The notes: a model not told the origin generated them from the sequence alone. Shown: positions 1 to 10,331, counted from the first letter of the stretch. The stretch is 64,000 nt of DNA from Strigamia acuminata (GCA_949358305.1 OX442322.1:1054001-1118000), one strand, 5' to 3'. Numbers and translations are program-made.

Positions 1-1
1 T

Positions 2-3000
2 GGACGCGGTAATGCAACACCACCTGCCCCGAGTGCTCAAAGTGTTTCAAGTGCAAGGTCCGGTTTAGGTTTCTTTGCACGGTCAGAATCCAACGTCGCA
101 TCGACTTCGTCTTTGGAATGGCTAATTGATTCGGGTTCATCTGATCACGTGTGTTGCCGTCGTGATTCTTTTTCGACGTACAAGCCCGTTTCGAATTATT
201 TCATCATTTTGGGTGAAGGCCGTTCACGAGTTGATGGTATAGGTGACGTGGTTTTGCGGATTGGTCGTGGTGGCGCGAAAGGAGAATTTCCCGTCACAAT
301 GCATAATGTTCTTCATGCCCCCGCTTTTTCGCGTAATTTAGTCAGTTTGTCAAAAATTGATCGCGCCGGACTACATTTTGTGGCTTCAAATGGTTTAATG
401 ACCATTTTTGATCCGTCCGACAAAGCCAAACAATTTCTTTTGCATGCCAAACTGAAGGATGATTTATATTCCCTTCAGCATGTCTTGCCAGCAGATTCTA
501 CATCTGCGCCGCTTCCTGCGCTTACGGCCACCTCAGTGGTCAAGCCGGTCCTCTCTGCGCAGACTATAAAGCCTGCTCGGCATGTCACTTTTGCCGAGGG
601 ACCTGCTTTATCCCCTCCTTGTAAGCCCCCGAAGGGGAAGTTATCCGATTTAGAGCTTTGGCACCGGAGATTTGGGCATTTTAATACCGAAGGTTTACAC
701 TTTTTAGCGAAATCTCCGAATGCTTCCGGAATCGATATTTCGACTTCCGCATTTCCGGCATGTGCCGTGTGTGCTCGTTCTAAATCCACCCGAGCCTCGT
801 TTCCGAGTGCAAAAAATAGAATTTCCAGTAAGAAGCCTTTGGATTTAATCCATATGGACGTTTGGGGAAATTCCCCAACTACTTCCGTGGGTGGCGCTCG
901 TTATTTATTAACGATCGTGGATGACTTTTCTCGCTATTCCTTTGTTGTCCCTATGAAAACGAAGGGGGAAGTTTTTGAAGTTTTTAAACTTTTCCATGCT
1001 CGGATGGAAACATTATGGGGGGCTGGCTGCATTAAAGCAGTCAGAACCGATAACGGGATGGAATTTTGCTCTAAAAATTTCGAAAATTTCTTGCTCCAGC
1101 GTGGCATCAAGGCACAGCGCACGAATGTTTATACACCTGAGCAGAATGGCGTTGCGGAACGCCTTAACCGCACCTTATTTGAAGGCGTGCGTTCCTTGTT
1201 TTTGATGACGTCTTTGCCTCGAGAATTGTGGGCTGAGCTCGCGGTTTCAATGATTTATCTCAAGAATCGCTTTCCACATAAATCTCTGAACAACCTTATC
1301 CCCTATTGTCTGTGGTACAATAAGGCTGTTCCACTCAAGCACTTAAAAGTGATTGGGTCAAGGTGTTTCGTGCACATACCACAACAGGTCCGTGGTTCAA
1401 AATTCGAGTCTCGAGCCTGGACGGGTGTAGTTGTTGGCTATGCTTTGCGCACGCGAGGTTATCGCGTGTGGTGCCCGAAGCGCCGTGCAGTGTTTGAGTC
1501 AAAGCATGTTCGTTTTGATGAAAACTGCATGTGGGGACATCCTCGTTTTTATGAGGGTACTGAGGTAACTGATGAGGGAGCTATATCGGTGACATTAGAT
1601 TCGGATTTCGATTCCGATCCACCTCTTCCTCCACCTCCTCCTCAACGTCCCCCCAATCTTCCTCCGCTTTCTTATCCTCCTCCACCTTCTTATCCTCCTC
1701 CTCCACCGCCTGTGGTTACTCGACCTTCGGCGCAAGCGCATCCGTTGCCTACACCACCTACTATTGCCTCGCCACTAAATCAGCCTCAGCCTTCTACTTC
1801 GGCTGTGGGGGGCAAGTGGACTCGCTCCGAGGTGATTCGGCAGTCTGGTGCGACTATGGGAAACACTGATGTGTATTTTTATCCCCCGGATCATACCAGA
1901 TTACGGAGTCATGTTGACGTTGCGCAATATTGCGCAGATCATCGATTAGCATATGACCGGGATAATTTTGACTTTTGCACCCGGAACGTGCCTGTTTGCA
2001 CGGTTGATCCCCCTCCGGCAGATCCAACTGCTTTTCCTCTTCCTAGTCCTACGGCTTCAGAAGATGAAGCATTAGGGGATTGCTATTCTGCTACACCACG
2101 GTACGCGCACTCCTTATTTGCCCAGGTTCCTCGCACCTATAAGGAAGCTATTGCAAGTCCCGACCGTGTCCATTGGCAGAAAGCCATGGAGGAAGAGCTT
2201 TCACTCTTCCGTGAGCGAGGTGTTTACGAAGAGGTTGAGAAACCTCCTTCTAATGTGAACATTGTGGGGAATAAATGGGTTTACTACATCAAGCGCGATG
2301 CAGAAGGCGTCGTGCGCCGTTTTAGAGCGATGTTGGTTGCCCAGGGCTTTAGCCAAAAGTTCGGAGTCGACTATTCCGAGGTTTTCAGTCCCGTGGTTAA
2401 CTATGTGCTTATACGCCTGTTTTTCGTGCTTCTAGTAGTCGTTTTAGGCTGGCTAGATGCACATCTCGATGTCAAGGGTGCTTATTTATATGGCAACTTA
2501 GATGAAGCTATCTTCATGAGAATTCCTAAGGGCTGGGAAACTCCTCAGAATGCCGGTAAGGTATGGAGGCTTCATAAGGCCCTTTACGGCCTTCATCAGA
2601 GCGGACGGCAATGGAATTTCCGCCTAGTTGAGGCTTTGCTAGGGATTAATTTCCACAAGCTTCTTGGGATTAATGGCGTATTTATTTCCAACACTTATGA
2701 TGCTGTCATCCTTGTTTATGTTGATGACATGGTACTTTTCACCAAAGGACAAGATCCGCGTGATCGAACTGTTAAGGCCCTTCGTGCAATTTTCACGATA
2801 ACAGATTTGGGTCCGGTATCGAAGTTGTTGGGCGTCCAATTTGATCGCGATGGTGGTAAAATCTGCATCCATCAGCGCGATTACATTGATAAGATTGCTG
2901 AAGACTACGGAATTTCCTCCGAGCATTTGTGCAAAGTCCCGATTACCGTTGGCACGATGGTCAATTGTGCTAGAGATGGTGAACGTGTTTTGAGGGATGA

Positions 3001-3673
3001 TGAATTCCCATATCGGTCTCTCATTGGGTCTCTGCTCTTTCTAGCTTCTCGAACGCGTCCCGATATCCTCTTTCCAGTTATCCTTATGTCACAATATAAC
3101 ACGTGCTTTACTGGAAGGCACGTGGCCCTTTTGCTACAGATCCTCCAGTATGTGAAGAATACGCGGGAATATTCAATTCAGCTTTCCGCGGTCACTGGAG
3201 ATATTCTATCAGGGCACTCCGATGCTTCTTGGATCTCAGATCGAGATACAAGAAAGAGCTTCGGAGGTTATACAATTTCGGTGTTCGGGGTTCCCATTTC
3301 CTGGGGTTGCTGTAAGCAACGCTATTGCGCCTTGTCCATTATGGAAGCGGAATTCCTAGCGCTTTTGGACGGTGCAAAGGAAATTGTCTGGCTTCATGGT
3401 GCGATTGAGCGGACCCGGATTTTTCAACTTCCGGCCCCAACCATGTTCTCTGATTCTCTGTCGACGATTTTTTTCACCCGCAACGATATAGAGAATCGGA
3501 GGACAAAGCACATTGACGTGAAATTCTTTTTCCTGCGGGATTGGCTAAATGAGGGTGTTTTTGTTTTGAGGAAAGTTTCAGGTGAATTAAACCCTGCGGA
3601 CATCTTCACAAAATTTTTCTCGCCCGCCCGCATTCGATATTTATGTCAACATTTTTACAGTAGTTTGCGATAG
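2..3673 (+). CDS. Copia-A gag-pol polyprotein (5' partial)
   Basis: This is the polyprotein of a Copia element and would supply protease, integrase, reverse transcriptase and RNase H. The frame is open to base 2, so the real start lies outside the window; the first Met-like codon inside is only a TTG at 113. Counting from 113, the protease motif DSGSSDH is at about residue 7. The GAG-pre-integrase zinc motif (HRRFGH ... CAVC) is near 185-222 and the integrase core (HMDVWG, TDNGMEF, NGVAERLN) near 245-350. A proline-rich linker spans about 510-560. Reverse transcriptase follows with LDVKGAYLYG and the catalytic YVDDM, and RNase H has SDASW and ends in NPADIFTK. No internal stop is present. The RT motif reads YGLHQSGRQW rather than the classic YGLKQ; Copia-B also has LHQ, so the two may share a clade. 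Confidence 0.9.
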   Translation, partial: GRGNATPPAPSAQSVSSARSGLGFFARSESNVASTSSLEWLIDSGSSDHVCCRRDSFSTYKPVSNYFIILGEGRSRVDGIGDVVLRIGRGGAKGEFPVTMHNVLHAPAFSRNLVSLSKIDRAGLHFVASNGLMTIFDPSDKAKQFLLHAKLKDDLYSLQHVLPADSTSAPLPALTATSVVKPVLSAQTIKPARHVTFAEGPALSPPCKPPKGKLSDLELWHRRFGHFNTEGLHFLAKSPNASGIDISTSAFPACAVCARSKSTRASFPSAKNRISSKKPLDLIHMDVWGNSPTTSVGGARYLLTIVDDFSRYSFVVPMKTKGEVFEVFKLFHARMETLWGAGCIKAVRTDNGMEFCSKNFENFLLQRGIKAQRTNVYTPEQNGVAERLNRTLFEGVRSLFLMTSLPRELWAELAVSMIYLKNRFPHKSLNNLIPYCLWYNKAVPLKHLKVIGSRCFVHIPQQVRGSKFESRAWTGVVVGYALRTRGYRVWCPKRRAVFESKHVRFDENCMWGHPRFYEGTEVTDEGAISVTLDSDFDSDPPLPPPPPQRPPNLPPLSYPPPPSYPPPPPPVVTRPSAQAHPLPTPPTIASPLNQPQPSTSAVGGKWTRSEVIRQSGATMGNTDVYFYPPDHTRLRSHVDVAQYCADHRLAYDRDNFDFCTRNVPVCTVDPPPADPTAFPLPSPTASEDEALGDCYSATPRYAHSLFAQVPRTYKEAIASPDRVHWQKAMEEELSLFRERGVYEEVEKPPSNVNIVGNKWVYYIKRDAEGVVRRFRAMLVAQGFSQKFGVDYSEVFSPVVNYVLIRLFFVLLVVVLGWLDAHLDVKGAYLYGNLDEAIFMRIPKGWETPQNAGKVWRLHKALYGLHQSGRQWNFRLVEALLGINFHKLLGINGVFISNTYDAVILVYVDDMVLFTKGQDPRDRTVKALRAIFTITDLGPVSKLLGVQFDRDGGKICIHQRDYIDKIAEDYGISSEHLCKVPITVGTMVNCARDGERVLRDDEFPYRSLIGSLLFLASRTRPDILFPVILMSQYNTCFTGRHVALLLQILQYVKNTREYSIQLSAVTGDILSGHSDASWISDRDTRKSFGGYTISVFGVPISWGCCKQRYCALSIMEAEFLALLDGAKEIVWLHGAIERTRIFQLPAPTMFSDSLSTIFFTRNDIENRRTKHIDVKFFFLRDWLNEGVFVLRKVSGELNPADIFTKFFSPARIRYLCQHFYSSLR

Positions 3674-3728
3674 GTTTTCGCATTTACTTTTGTTATATCT
3701 TGTTATATGATTGAGTCATGTCTCGGAG

Positions 3729-3740
3729 AATGGGGGGCTC
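3729..3740 (+). promoter_or_regulatory. Copia-A polypurine tract
   Basis: A purine-rich AATGGGGGG core lies just before the TGTTGG start of the putative 3' LTR. This is where plus-strand DNA priming occurs in LTR retroelements. Confidence 0.6.
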
Positions 3741-4017
3741 TGTTGGCTTTTGTTCTCCGAGATTTGTGATATGCAATTGATTATTGATGTTACACATGTT
3801 TGATTTGTAATTATTTATGATTTTATAGTTTATTATCATGTAAACATTGATGTATCAATTGGGTTACCGTAGTTGGAGTTGTTTTTTAACTGCTTAGCAA
3901 CTGTTGTTATTACTTGTTCTCTTGTTGTTGATTGTTCTCATGCTTGCATGAGATGATTAAATCTTGTTCTTTTACTCACTTTTGGCCTGGAATTTGTTCA
4001 TCAATCCATACTTTCAA
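3741..4017 (+). repeat. Copia-A 3' LTR (right end approximate)
   Basis: It starts TGTTGG directly after the purine tract. The right end is guessed, since the matching 5' LTR is outside the window. Confidence 0.45.
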
Positions 4018-4768
4018 CTTTCGCGTACGGGGCAATTCTAACCCTAACTCGCCGCACTTATCAAAAAACACATGTTGCTCGAGCGGTCAAAAATTCACAA
4101 TCTTCACTCAAAATTTCAAAAATACTCACAATTAAGGTTACAATCGTATTAAACGTGCTTTGGCGGATTTCCACGCTCAGTTGTGGCTTGGTTCGCGTTG
4201 AAAATGTTGGAGTCGCGAAGACACGAGGCGCACTGTGTTAAGTCGCGAATACAATATGGCTGCCAGACACTGATTGAAAAGTGAGGTCATCGGTCAGCTG
4301 ACACTAGACACTCCGGCGCCATCTGTCGTAAACTAGACCACACACGCGCAACCAACAACGAGCATGAAAACCAACACCAAACGCTTACAAAAATCAAAAT
4401 AAATCGACAACAGGTCGCGTCTCCATCTCGAACGGAAAAGAAAAGAGTTTTAACTCCGCATCTCCTTCCGAAATGTCGACAAAAAATCCACAATTAGTAA
4501 TAAATAGTCAAAAACTAGAGATTAGTAAAAATACACAAAAAAACACAACAACACACTCATTCCCATGTAAACAAATTCTACAAACACCAAAACTCAGCTA
4601 AAAATGCAACCAATGCTAAAAAATAAATTAATAATCACAGAAAACACTTTAAAAGCAGAAAAAGAAGGTATTCATGACGAACTTTCTTCGTGTTCGCAAT
4701 CTTTCAGCCGAACTCTGTTCTCGGCATAGAAATTCATGCAAATTTCACGTGATTCCGCGCTAAATTTG
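4018..4768. other. Unassigned sequence between Copia-A and Gypsy-A
   Basis: No convincing gene is visible. The motif AGTCGCGAA occurs twice near 4210-4250. On the minus strand this follows the end of the Gypsy-A pol frame, so part of it could be the 3' untranslated region or LTR of Gypsy-A, but there is no second LTR copy to prove this. Confidence 0.4.
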
Positions 4769-5350
4769 TCAACTCGGTGATGAATGTCGTCCATGTCCGC
4801 GCTCACTTCCAGCAGCAGTCAGCACTTCCGGAGGATCCAAAACATCCGCTGGTGTCTTCGCGCTATCATCGGGCTCGCTATACCAATGTCGTAAGTCGAC
4901 GATGTGATATGGCTGCGTTACGCTGCCATCTTCCTTCATTAACAGCACGGTGTTTGGCCCGATGATCCGGTGTATTATATAAATACCCTCCGTCCGCTGC
5001 TGAAATCCTGCCGAGACCTGCTTGTCCGCCGACGACAAAATTCTGCTTTTCAGTGTCACCCAGTCGCCAGGTTTGAAGTCGTGGGGTCGTCGCTTCCGGT
5101 CGTACCATCGCTTGTGTCGCAGGTTTGCGATCTCCAAGTTCTTTCGCGCCTCGGCTCCGACGCGTAGCATGTATCGATGTAAATACTTCGCCTCATCCGG
5201 CGGAAGAGGATCTCCGTCGTCGGTGTCACTGTCGAGGTCGCCTGGGTAACGCGCTTCCTGTCCAACGATCATCATATACGGCGAGAACTTCAAAGATGTT
5301 TGATAGCTGGCGTTAATGGCCAAAATGAAGTAGCCGATATGACGGTCCCA
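4769..5350 (-). pseudogene. Gypsy-A integrase C-terminal segment
   Basis: This segment carries the end of the integrase catalytic domain (WDRHIGYF, FSPYMMIVGQ) and a downstream module with KPGDWVTLKSRI and a GPNTVLL motif like the GPY/F region of Ty3/Gypsy integrases. It stops at 4769. Its upstream continuation is at 11284-10332, interrupted by Copia-B. Reading upstream from here enters the Copia-B LTR, so the long open frame reaching 5521 is chimeric. Confidence 0.85.
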
Positions 5351-5355
5351 GTTCA

Positions 5356-5547
5356 TGTTGGCGCTTGTCTGTGTATCTAGAAGCGTGGTGAGGTGTAAAG
5401 AAACATACACGGTTGCGTGCGTCGCCATCTTGGAGACTTTAATAAAGATAATAAAAGAAACTGTCACCAGGTGGTGATACATAAAACAAAGTAAGCAAAA
5501 AGATCGTCTGCTACAATACAAATGAGAAAGAGCGAATTACATTAACA
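5356..5547 (-). repeat. Copia-B 3' LTR
   Basis: 192 bp, identical to the copy at 10140-10331 except for one base. It is flanked outside by the target duplication GTTCA. Confidence 0.95.
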
Positions 5548-5555
5548 AACTACTC

Positions 5556-7307
5556 CTAATTCGCTGTTTCCCGTACAGAACTCAAATACAGAACTAAAGA
5601 TAACAATCTTCCTTTCATTAAAGGTTTGGTAAATAAATCTGCATAATTAAACTTTGTGTTAACATACATGATTTTAAATAAATCTAACATCAAATGTTCT
5701 CGAACGAACTTAAATCTTATATCCATATAACGTGTCAATCGATTCTCCACATGATTCTTCAAGTTGAAAAGTACATTCTGATTGTCCACGTAGATAGTTG
5801 GATGTGCATCATCAATTGGTAAGACACGAGAACATTCGGTTAAAATGCGTGTTAACCAAATAACTTCTTTCACTAAATCAGTCACGGCGTATAATTCCGA
5901 TTCCATTGCGGATGCTGCAACCAAGGACTGCTTTGCAGATCTCCAAATTATCGGTACTTGGCCCAAAAATACGATGTGGCCAGAAACCGATCTGCGTGTG
6001 TCGATATCGGACGCAAATGATGCATCGGAATAACAGTGAAAGACAACACGTTCTGGTCTCTTCATCTTAATGCACTGATACGGGGTCGATCTCACATAAT
6101 TAAATAAATGCTCGAGATGCATCCAGGCGACGATACTGGGTTTTGAAGAATATCTCGCCAAAACGCTGACTGCGTACAGGATGTCTGGTCTCGTCATTCG
6201 TGCGAGAAATAGCAAAGATCCGACTAATTCTCGATATGGCAGATCAATGCCTTTTTCGCTTCGCATCGTTTCTGCATTAATGACCGACCCAAACTTCATT
6301 GGTTCATACTTTCTCTGAAAAGATATAAAAGAGAAAACATTAGACAGTTTGTGTATATATGATGTTTGTTCTAAATAAACACAGTTGTCTTCTTTATCAT
6401 GGCGGAAATTAATTCCCAAAAACTTTTGAACGCGACCTAAGTCCTTAATATCAAAAATAGTTCTAATTGTTCGTATCACGTTATCGATCACAAAGTCATC
6501 TGAACCGATAATAAGTACGTCGTCGACGTAAACTAATACGAATGCGTTCCATCCGGAGCGATATACACATTCGCAAGATGTAAGGGGAATTAAACCAGTC
6601 TCTTTTAATGCACGGTCAAGTTCTATCCACCAACACCTGCCCGCCTGATGGAGTCCATAGAGACTTTTCTCTAATTTCCACACATTTCCATCATGTCGTT
6701 CGAAGCCACTTGGAGGATCCATATAGATTTCTTCTTCCAGAGACCCATAAAGAAAGGCACATTTTACATCCAGATGCCTAGTCACCCATCCGGCGCATAC
6801 CACAAGCAAGAAAAATAGTAGGCGAACGAGTGCAAAAGTGACAACCGGATTATATACTTCATGAAAATCCCTGCCTTTAACCTGTTCAAAACCTCTTGCC
6901 ACTAATCGTGCGCGATGGCGAACAACAGTTCCTTTGTCATCGCTTTTCCGGACAAAAACCCATTTATTGGTTAAAATCTTCTTCCCTTTTGGAGGTGGAA
7001 CGAGTGAAAAGACCTTTCTTTCTTCTAGCGTTGCTATTTCGTCTTGCATTGCCTCATTCCATTGATCTGCATCCTCACATTTTATTGCTTCTTCGTATGA
7101 CGTGGGACTTTCAACATCGCAACATTCCAATCCATTAAAGAAATCAAAGAAGTCTTGGTCGACTATGTTAGAATCGGTGTTATTTGGTTTGGCCACGTCA
7201 TGCGATTTCGAAGGAATGTCCACTTGGCCTGTTACCAAATTCTTCGGTGAGAAATCAAATGCGTCAAGATTTACATCTAAATTCTTAGCTTGACACAAAA
7301 CCGCCAC
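5556..7307 (-). CDS. Copia-B RT - RNase H ORF
   Basis: The C-terminal half of the Copia polyprotein. RT motifs include NKWVFVRK, LDVKCAFLYG, YGLHQAGRCWW and the catalytic YVDDVLI. RNase H has YSDASFASD and the frame ends after NYADLFTKPL. The conventional start would be a GTG at 7307, but the frame is open further upstream and overlaps the end of the gag-integrase ORF by roughly 50 nt in the +1 frame. The product is therefore expected as a fusion through +1 frameshifting, or the copy carries a one-base indel. The terminal motifs and catalytic residues look intact. Confidence 0.9.
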   Translation of the reverse strand: MAVLCQAKNLDVNLDAFDFSPKNLVTGQVDIPSKSHDVAKPNNTDSNIVDQDFFDFFNGLECCDVESPTSYEEAIKCEDADQWNEAMQDEIATLEERKVFSLVPPPKGKKILTNKWVFVRKSDDKGTVVRHRARLVARGFEQVKGRDFHEVYNPVVTFALVRLLFFLLVVCAGWVTRHLDVKCAFLYGSLEEEIYMDPPSGFERHDGNVWKLEKSLYGLHQAGRCWWIELDRALKETGLIPLTSCECVYRSGWNAFVLVYVDDVLIIGSDDFVIDNVIRTIRTIFDIKDLGRVQKFLGINFRHDKEDNCVYLEQTSYIHKLSNVFSFISFQRKYEPMKFGSVINAETMRSEKGIDLPYRELVGSLLFLARMTRPDILYAVSVLARYSSKPSIVAWMHLEHLFNYVRSTPYQCIKMKRPERVVFHCYSDASFASDIDTRRSVSGHIVFLGQVPIIWRSAKQSLVAASAMESELYAVTDLVKEVIWLTRILTECSRVLPIDDAHPTIYVDNQNVLFNLKNHVENRLTRYMDIRFKFVREHLMLDLFKIMYVNTKFNYADLFTKPLMKGRLLSLVLYLSSVRETAN

Positions 7308-7314
7308 GTCAGTC

Positions 7315-9840
7315 TTAGACTTGATCCTTTGACCGTCGATCCTTTCCTGTCGATCTGGGAATTAATTCACGTTCCCACACTATCTGCTTCAATTGACTCG
7401 AAATCGTTGGTTGGACCTGTATCTTCTGTTTTACTGATTGTAAAACCGTTTGTTCAGGTTGTGTAACCGTTTGTGCTGCTTGTATCGTTGTTACTTGTGC
7501 AACTGGTTGTTGCTTTGCTTGCGTCGGTGCGACTTTCTTCAATGTCATTTTAGGTTTAGATTCTTCTGTCGTGTCAGGTGTAAAACTAATTTGTTCTACA
7601 CTTTCGAGTCGTTTGGGTTGATAAACCTTAGCCTCGTTAATTGTCACTTGATCACTTTCAATGATTTTGTTGCTGATAGGATCCCATATTCGGTAGCCCC
7701 GCGTAAATAATGCATATCCGACGAGTACGCCAACTTCTCCACAATCCGAAAATTTGTCTTGTCTTTCGGCCTTCGGGATAAATCTATGGACCATACTTCC
7801 AATCTTACGGATATACGATATATTCGGTGGTGATCCTTTCCTTATTTCATATGGTGTTTTCCAGTGCAGTAACTTCTGTGGTGTGCGATTCCGCAAATAA
7901 ACATAAGCATGCAAAAGTTCAACCCAGAATCCCGGTGCTAAATTCGCCTGCTTACGTGTTACGCGAATTGCTTGAAGTGCCGTCTGGTTAAAGCGTTCCG
8001 CGACTCCATTTTGGGATGGTGTGTACGTATTTGTACGTAAATGTTGAATACCCAACGATGTCAAATGCTCTGACATCTTTCGCGAACAAAATTCCAATCC
8101 GTTGTCAGTTTTAATCGCCTTAACACGATGTCCTGTTTGACGTTCCGCTTCAGTTATAAAGTCTTTAATCTTATCAAAAGCTTCCCACTTATGCTTAAGT
8201 GCGTAGACCGACGTCCATCGAGAATAATCCTCCACAATCGCGAGAAAATATTTGAATCCGGACGGGGAGGGATAACTCGTTGCTCCCCAAATGTCTGCAT
8301 GAACAATTTCCATCAAACTCTTGGTCAATATGGACGGGAAAGCTTTCCTTGTCGGACGTCGCATTTTCGTTATTTTGCAGTCTTCGCAGTACAAATTTCC
8401 CCGCGATAAGCTTGGCATTCCTTTAACTGCCCCGGATTTGGACATTTCAGCGACTGTTCTTACATTTAAATGTGCCAATCGACGATGCCACAATTCGAGG
8501 TCGTGACTGCAATTTGCTGTTTGTGGTTCCTTTTGACCTTGGAAATATACGACGTTTGCGTACGTCTTCACAGCTGATGTATTATTTACTTCCGGTAACT
8601 GTGCAGACAAATTGTAAAGTCCATTCGTCCCGGTAAACCGTAAAACAGAAGTGCCAGTTTTATCATAAACTTCTATACACTTCCCGCCACCTTTCCAAGT
8701 GTAACCGCAGGTGTCGACTTGGAATCCGGAAATTAAATTTCTCCGACCACTGGGTGCGTAGCCGACGCGTTGCAATACCGTATATCGTTCTTTTCCGTCT
8801 ACTTGATGACGAAACATAACAGTTCCTATTCCTGTTACTTGAAATTGTCCATAATAGGAATTCATAGTGGTCGGTTTTATCATCCGCAAGTCTTGAAACC
8901 ATTTCTTATCGTTGCATAGATGGGCGCCACAAGCGCTGTCCCAGGTCCATTGTTGCCATGGGATTGTTGGTGTTGATGGCGGTTGGTTGGATACTGTCAT
9001 AACGTCAAAAACGCCCGAAAACCCTGCCGCTGGTCGTTCATTTGAGGATGTGCCCCGACCTCTCGATTTTCGTCCTCGCGATCTCGTGTTACGCCCAGCA
9101 CGAGCTTTTTCGTAATGTGACGGTGCCTGGGTGCAATCACGAATGAAATGGCCTGGTTGGCCACATCGATAACACGTGTAGCCAGGTGATGGTGATCCAC
9201 GCTGTTGAACCGTTGAACTAGTCATAACTTCTGAGTCGTTCTTGGATACAGACGTCGTCATCAATCGCATCCGGCCTGCTTCACTAATCAAAGTTGACTT
9301 TACATTTGTTGTAGTGAATTTTGTGTCATCCCATGCATAAATCATTTTTACAACCACATCATATTCAGTTGGGAGATCCTGAATAAGTTGAAAAGCAATT
9401 TCGTCATCATTAATTTTTCTCCCTGCGTCCTTTAACTGAGCTGCGGCATTTTCAACTCTGCTAATAAATGTCTCCATGTGCTCTCCGGTTTTAAAAGTCA
9501 TTGACACGAAATTTTTCCGCAACATTGCAATCCGGGCACGTGATTTCGGTTCGTACATGCCGGCGAGATAATCCCATGCAGTTAAAGGATCTTCTTTACC
9601 TGCACTTCGCAATAAATCCCGAATTTCACGCTTTACTCCGTAGTAAATATAACCCATCGCTTTATTCTTCTTTGCTGTGAAATCTTTAAGCTCGGTTGCA
9701 TCTGTCGGAACCTTTGTTGCTTTATCAATGTGATCGGTGAGCGTTTGCGCCGCTAATAGCATTTTCATATCGCTTTTCCATGCCTCGTAGTTCAGGCCAT
9801 CTAGTGGTGAAAATTTGAACATGTCCGGTATCTTATCCAT
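7315..9840 (-). CDS. Copia-B Gag - protease - integrase ORF
   Basis: An 841-residue frame starting MDKIPDMFKFSPLDG, with a Copia-type Gag over about 1-200. The nucleocapsid knuckle CYRCGQPGHFIRDC is near residue 223, followed by a basic Arg/Gly stretch. The protease motif near residue 300 reads WDSACGAH: the catalytic D is present but DSA replaces the usual DSG. The GAG-pre-integrase zinc motif (HRRLAHLN ... CEDCKITK) and integrase core (HADIWG, TDNGLEF, NGVAERFNQ) follow. The frame ends at 7315 shortly before the RT frame, and the two would be fused in most Copia elements. Confidence 0.92.
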   Translation of the reverse strand: MDKIPDMFKFSPLDGLNYEAWKSDMKMLLAAQTLTDHIDKATKVPTDATELKDFTAKKNKAMGYIYYGVKREIRDLLRSAGKEDPLTAWDYLAGMYEPKSRARIAMLRKNFVSMTFKTGEHMETFISRVENAAAQLKDAGRKINDDEIAFQLIQDLPTEYDVVVKMIYAWDDTKFTTTNVKSTLISEAGRMRLMTTSVSKNDSEVMTSSTVQQRGSPSPGYTCYRCGQPGHFIRDCTQAPSHYEKARAGRNTRSRGRKSRGRGTSSNERPAAGFSGVFDVMTVSNQPPSTPTIPWQQWTWDSACGAHLCNDKKWFQDLRMIKPTTMNSYYGQFQVTGIGTVMFRHQVDGKERYTVLQRVGYAPSGRRNLISGFQVDTCGYTWKGGGKCIEVYDKTGTSVLRFTGTNGLYNLSAQLPEVNNTSAVKTYANVVYFQGQKEPQTANCSHDLELWHRRLAHLNVRTVAEMSKSGAVKGMPSLSRGNLYCEDCKITKMRRPTRKAFPSILTKSLMEIVHADIWGATSYPSPSGFKYFLAIVEDYSRWTSVYALKHKWEAFDKIKDFITEAERQTGHRVKAIKTDNGLEFCSRKMSEHLTSLGIQHLRTNTYTPSQNGVAERFNQTALQAIRVTRKQANLAPGFWVELLHAYVYLRNRTPQKLLHWKTPYEIRKGSPPNISYIRKIGSMVHRFIPKAERQDKFSDCGEVGVLVGYALFTRGYRIWDPISNKIIESDQVTINEAKVYQPKRLESVEQISFTPDTTEESKPKMTLKKVAPTQAKQQPVAQVTTIQAAQTVTQPEQTVLQSVKQKIQVQPTISSQLKQIVWERELIPRSTGKDRRSKDQV

Positions 9841-10121
9841 GACTTTGCAATGGTGTAAAAACCGTGAAAAACAAAATAATCAAGAGTCAATAAACATGAA
9901 ATTATATCACTCAAATGTCAAAATATCCACAAACTGAAAGATATCACAATTTTGTCCGTTTTTCCTCGCTAAATGTTCGTATTTAGACATGAAGGTGAAG
10001 GGGCGTGACTCGCGATAATTTCTCGCCTCGAACTCGCGATAATTCCTCGTCCCGAACTCGATTTGGTTCTTCACTGTCGTAATTCTTCACACAAGCTCGC
10101 CTGAAGTCTTCTAGAATGCAT

Positions 10122-10137
10122 GTCTGGACCCATAACC
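10122..10137 (-). promoter_or_regulatory. Copia-B primer binding site, tRNA-iMet internal fragment
   Basis: Directly after the 5' LTR the minus strand reads AAGGTTATGGGTCCAGAC. Copia of Drosophila uses GGTTATGGGCCCAGTC, complementary to the anticodon side of initiator tRNA-Met rather than to its 3' end. The match is clear but imperfect. Confidence 0.75.
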
Positions 10138-10139
10138 TT

Positions 10140-10331
10140 TGTTGGCGCTTGTCTGTGTATCTAGAAGTGTGGTGAGGTGTAAAGAAACATACACGGTTGC
10201 GTGCGTCGCCATCTTGGAGACTTTAATAAAGATAATAAAAGAAACTGTCACCAGGTGGTGATACATAAAACAAAGTAAGCAAAAAGATCGTCTGCTACAA
10301 TACAAATGAGAAAGAGCGAATTACATTAACA
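10140..10331 (-). repeat. Copia-B 5' LTR
   Basis: 192 bp, one base different from 5356-5547. The target duplication GTTCA follows at 10332-10336. Confidence 0.95.

Larger units (their letters stand above)
1..4017 (+). mobile_element. Copia-A: Ty1/Copia LTR retrotransposon, 5' end cut by the window edge
   Basis: The pol frame is open from the first bases of the window and runs protease - integrase - reverse transcriptase - RNase H, the Copia order. It is followed by a purine tract and a TGTTGG LTR start. The 5' LTR, primer site and gag N-terminus lie outside the window. The right LTR boundary is uncertain because there is no second LTR to compare; I place it at a CA near 4017. Confidence 0.85.
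5356..10331 (-). mobile_element. Copia-B: full-length Ty1/Copia element, 4,976 bp
   Basis: Two 192-bp LTRs, TGTTGG to AACA on the plus strand, bound the element. They differ at a single position (GAAGCGTGG versus GAAGTGTGG). A 5-bp target duplication GTTCA flanks it at 5351-5355 and 10332-10336. A tRNA-iMet-like primer site follows the 5' LTR. The element inserted into the integrase gene of Gypsy-A in the same orientation. One LTR difference implies recent insertion. Confidence 0.95.

Noticed and set aside
4769-5521. Hydrophobic MYCSRRSFCLLCFMYHHL start as a signal peptide of a host gene
   Set aside because: It is the Copia-B LTR read in frame with the Gypsy-A integrase tail; the same start recurs at 10111-10305.
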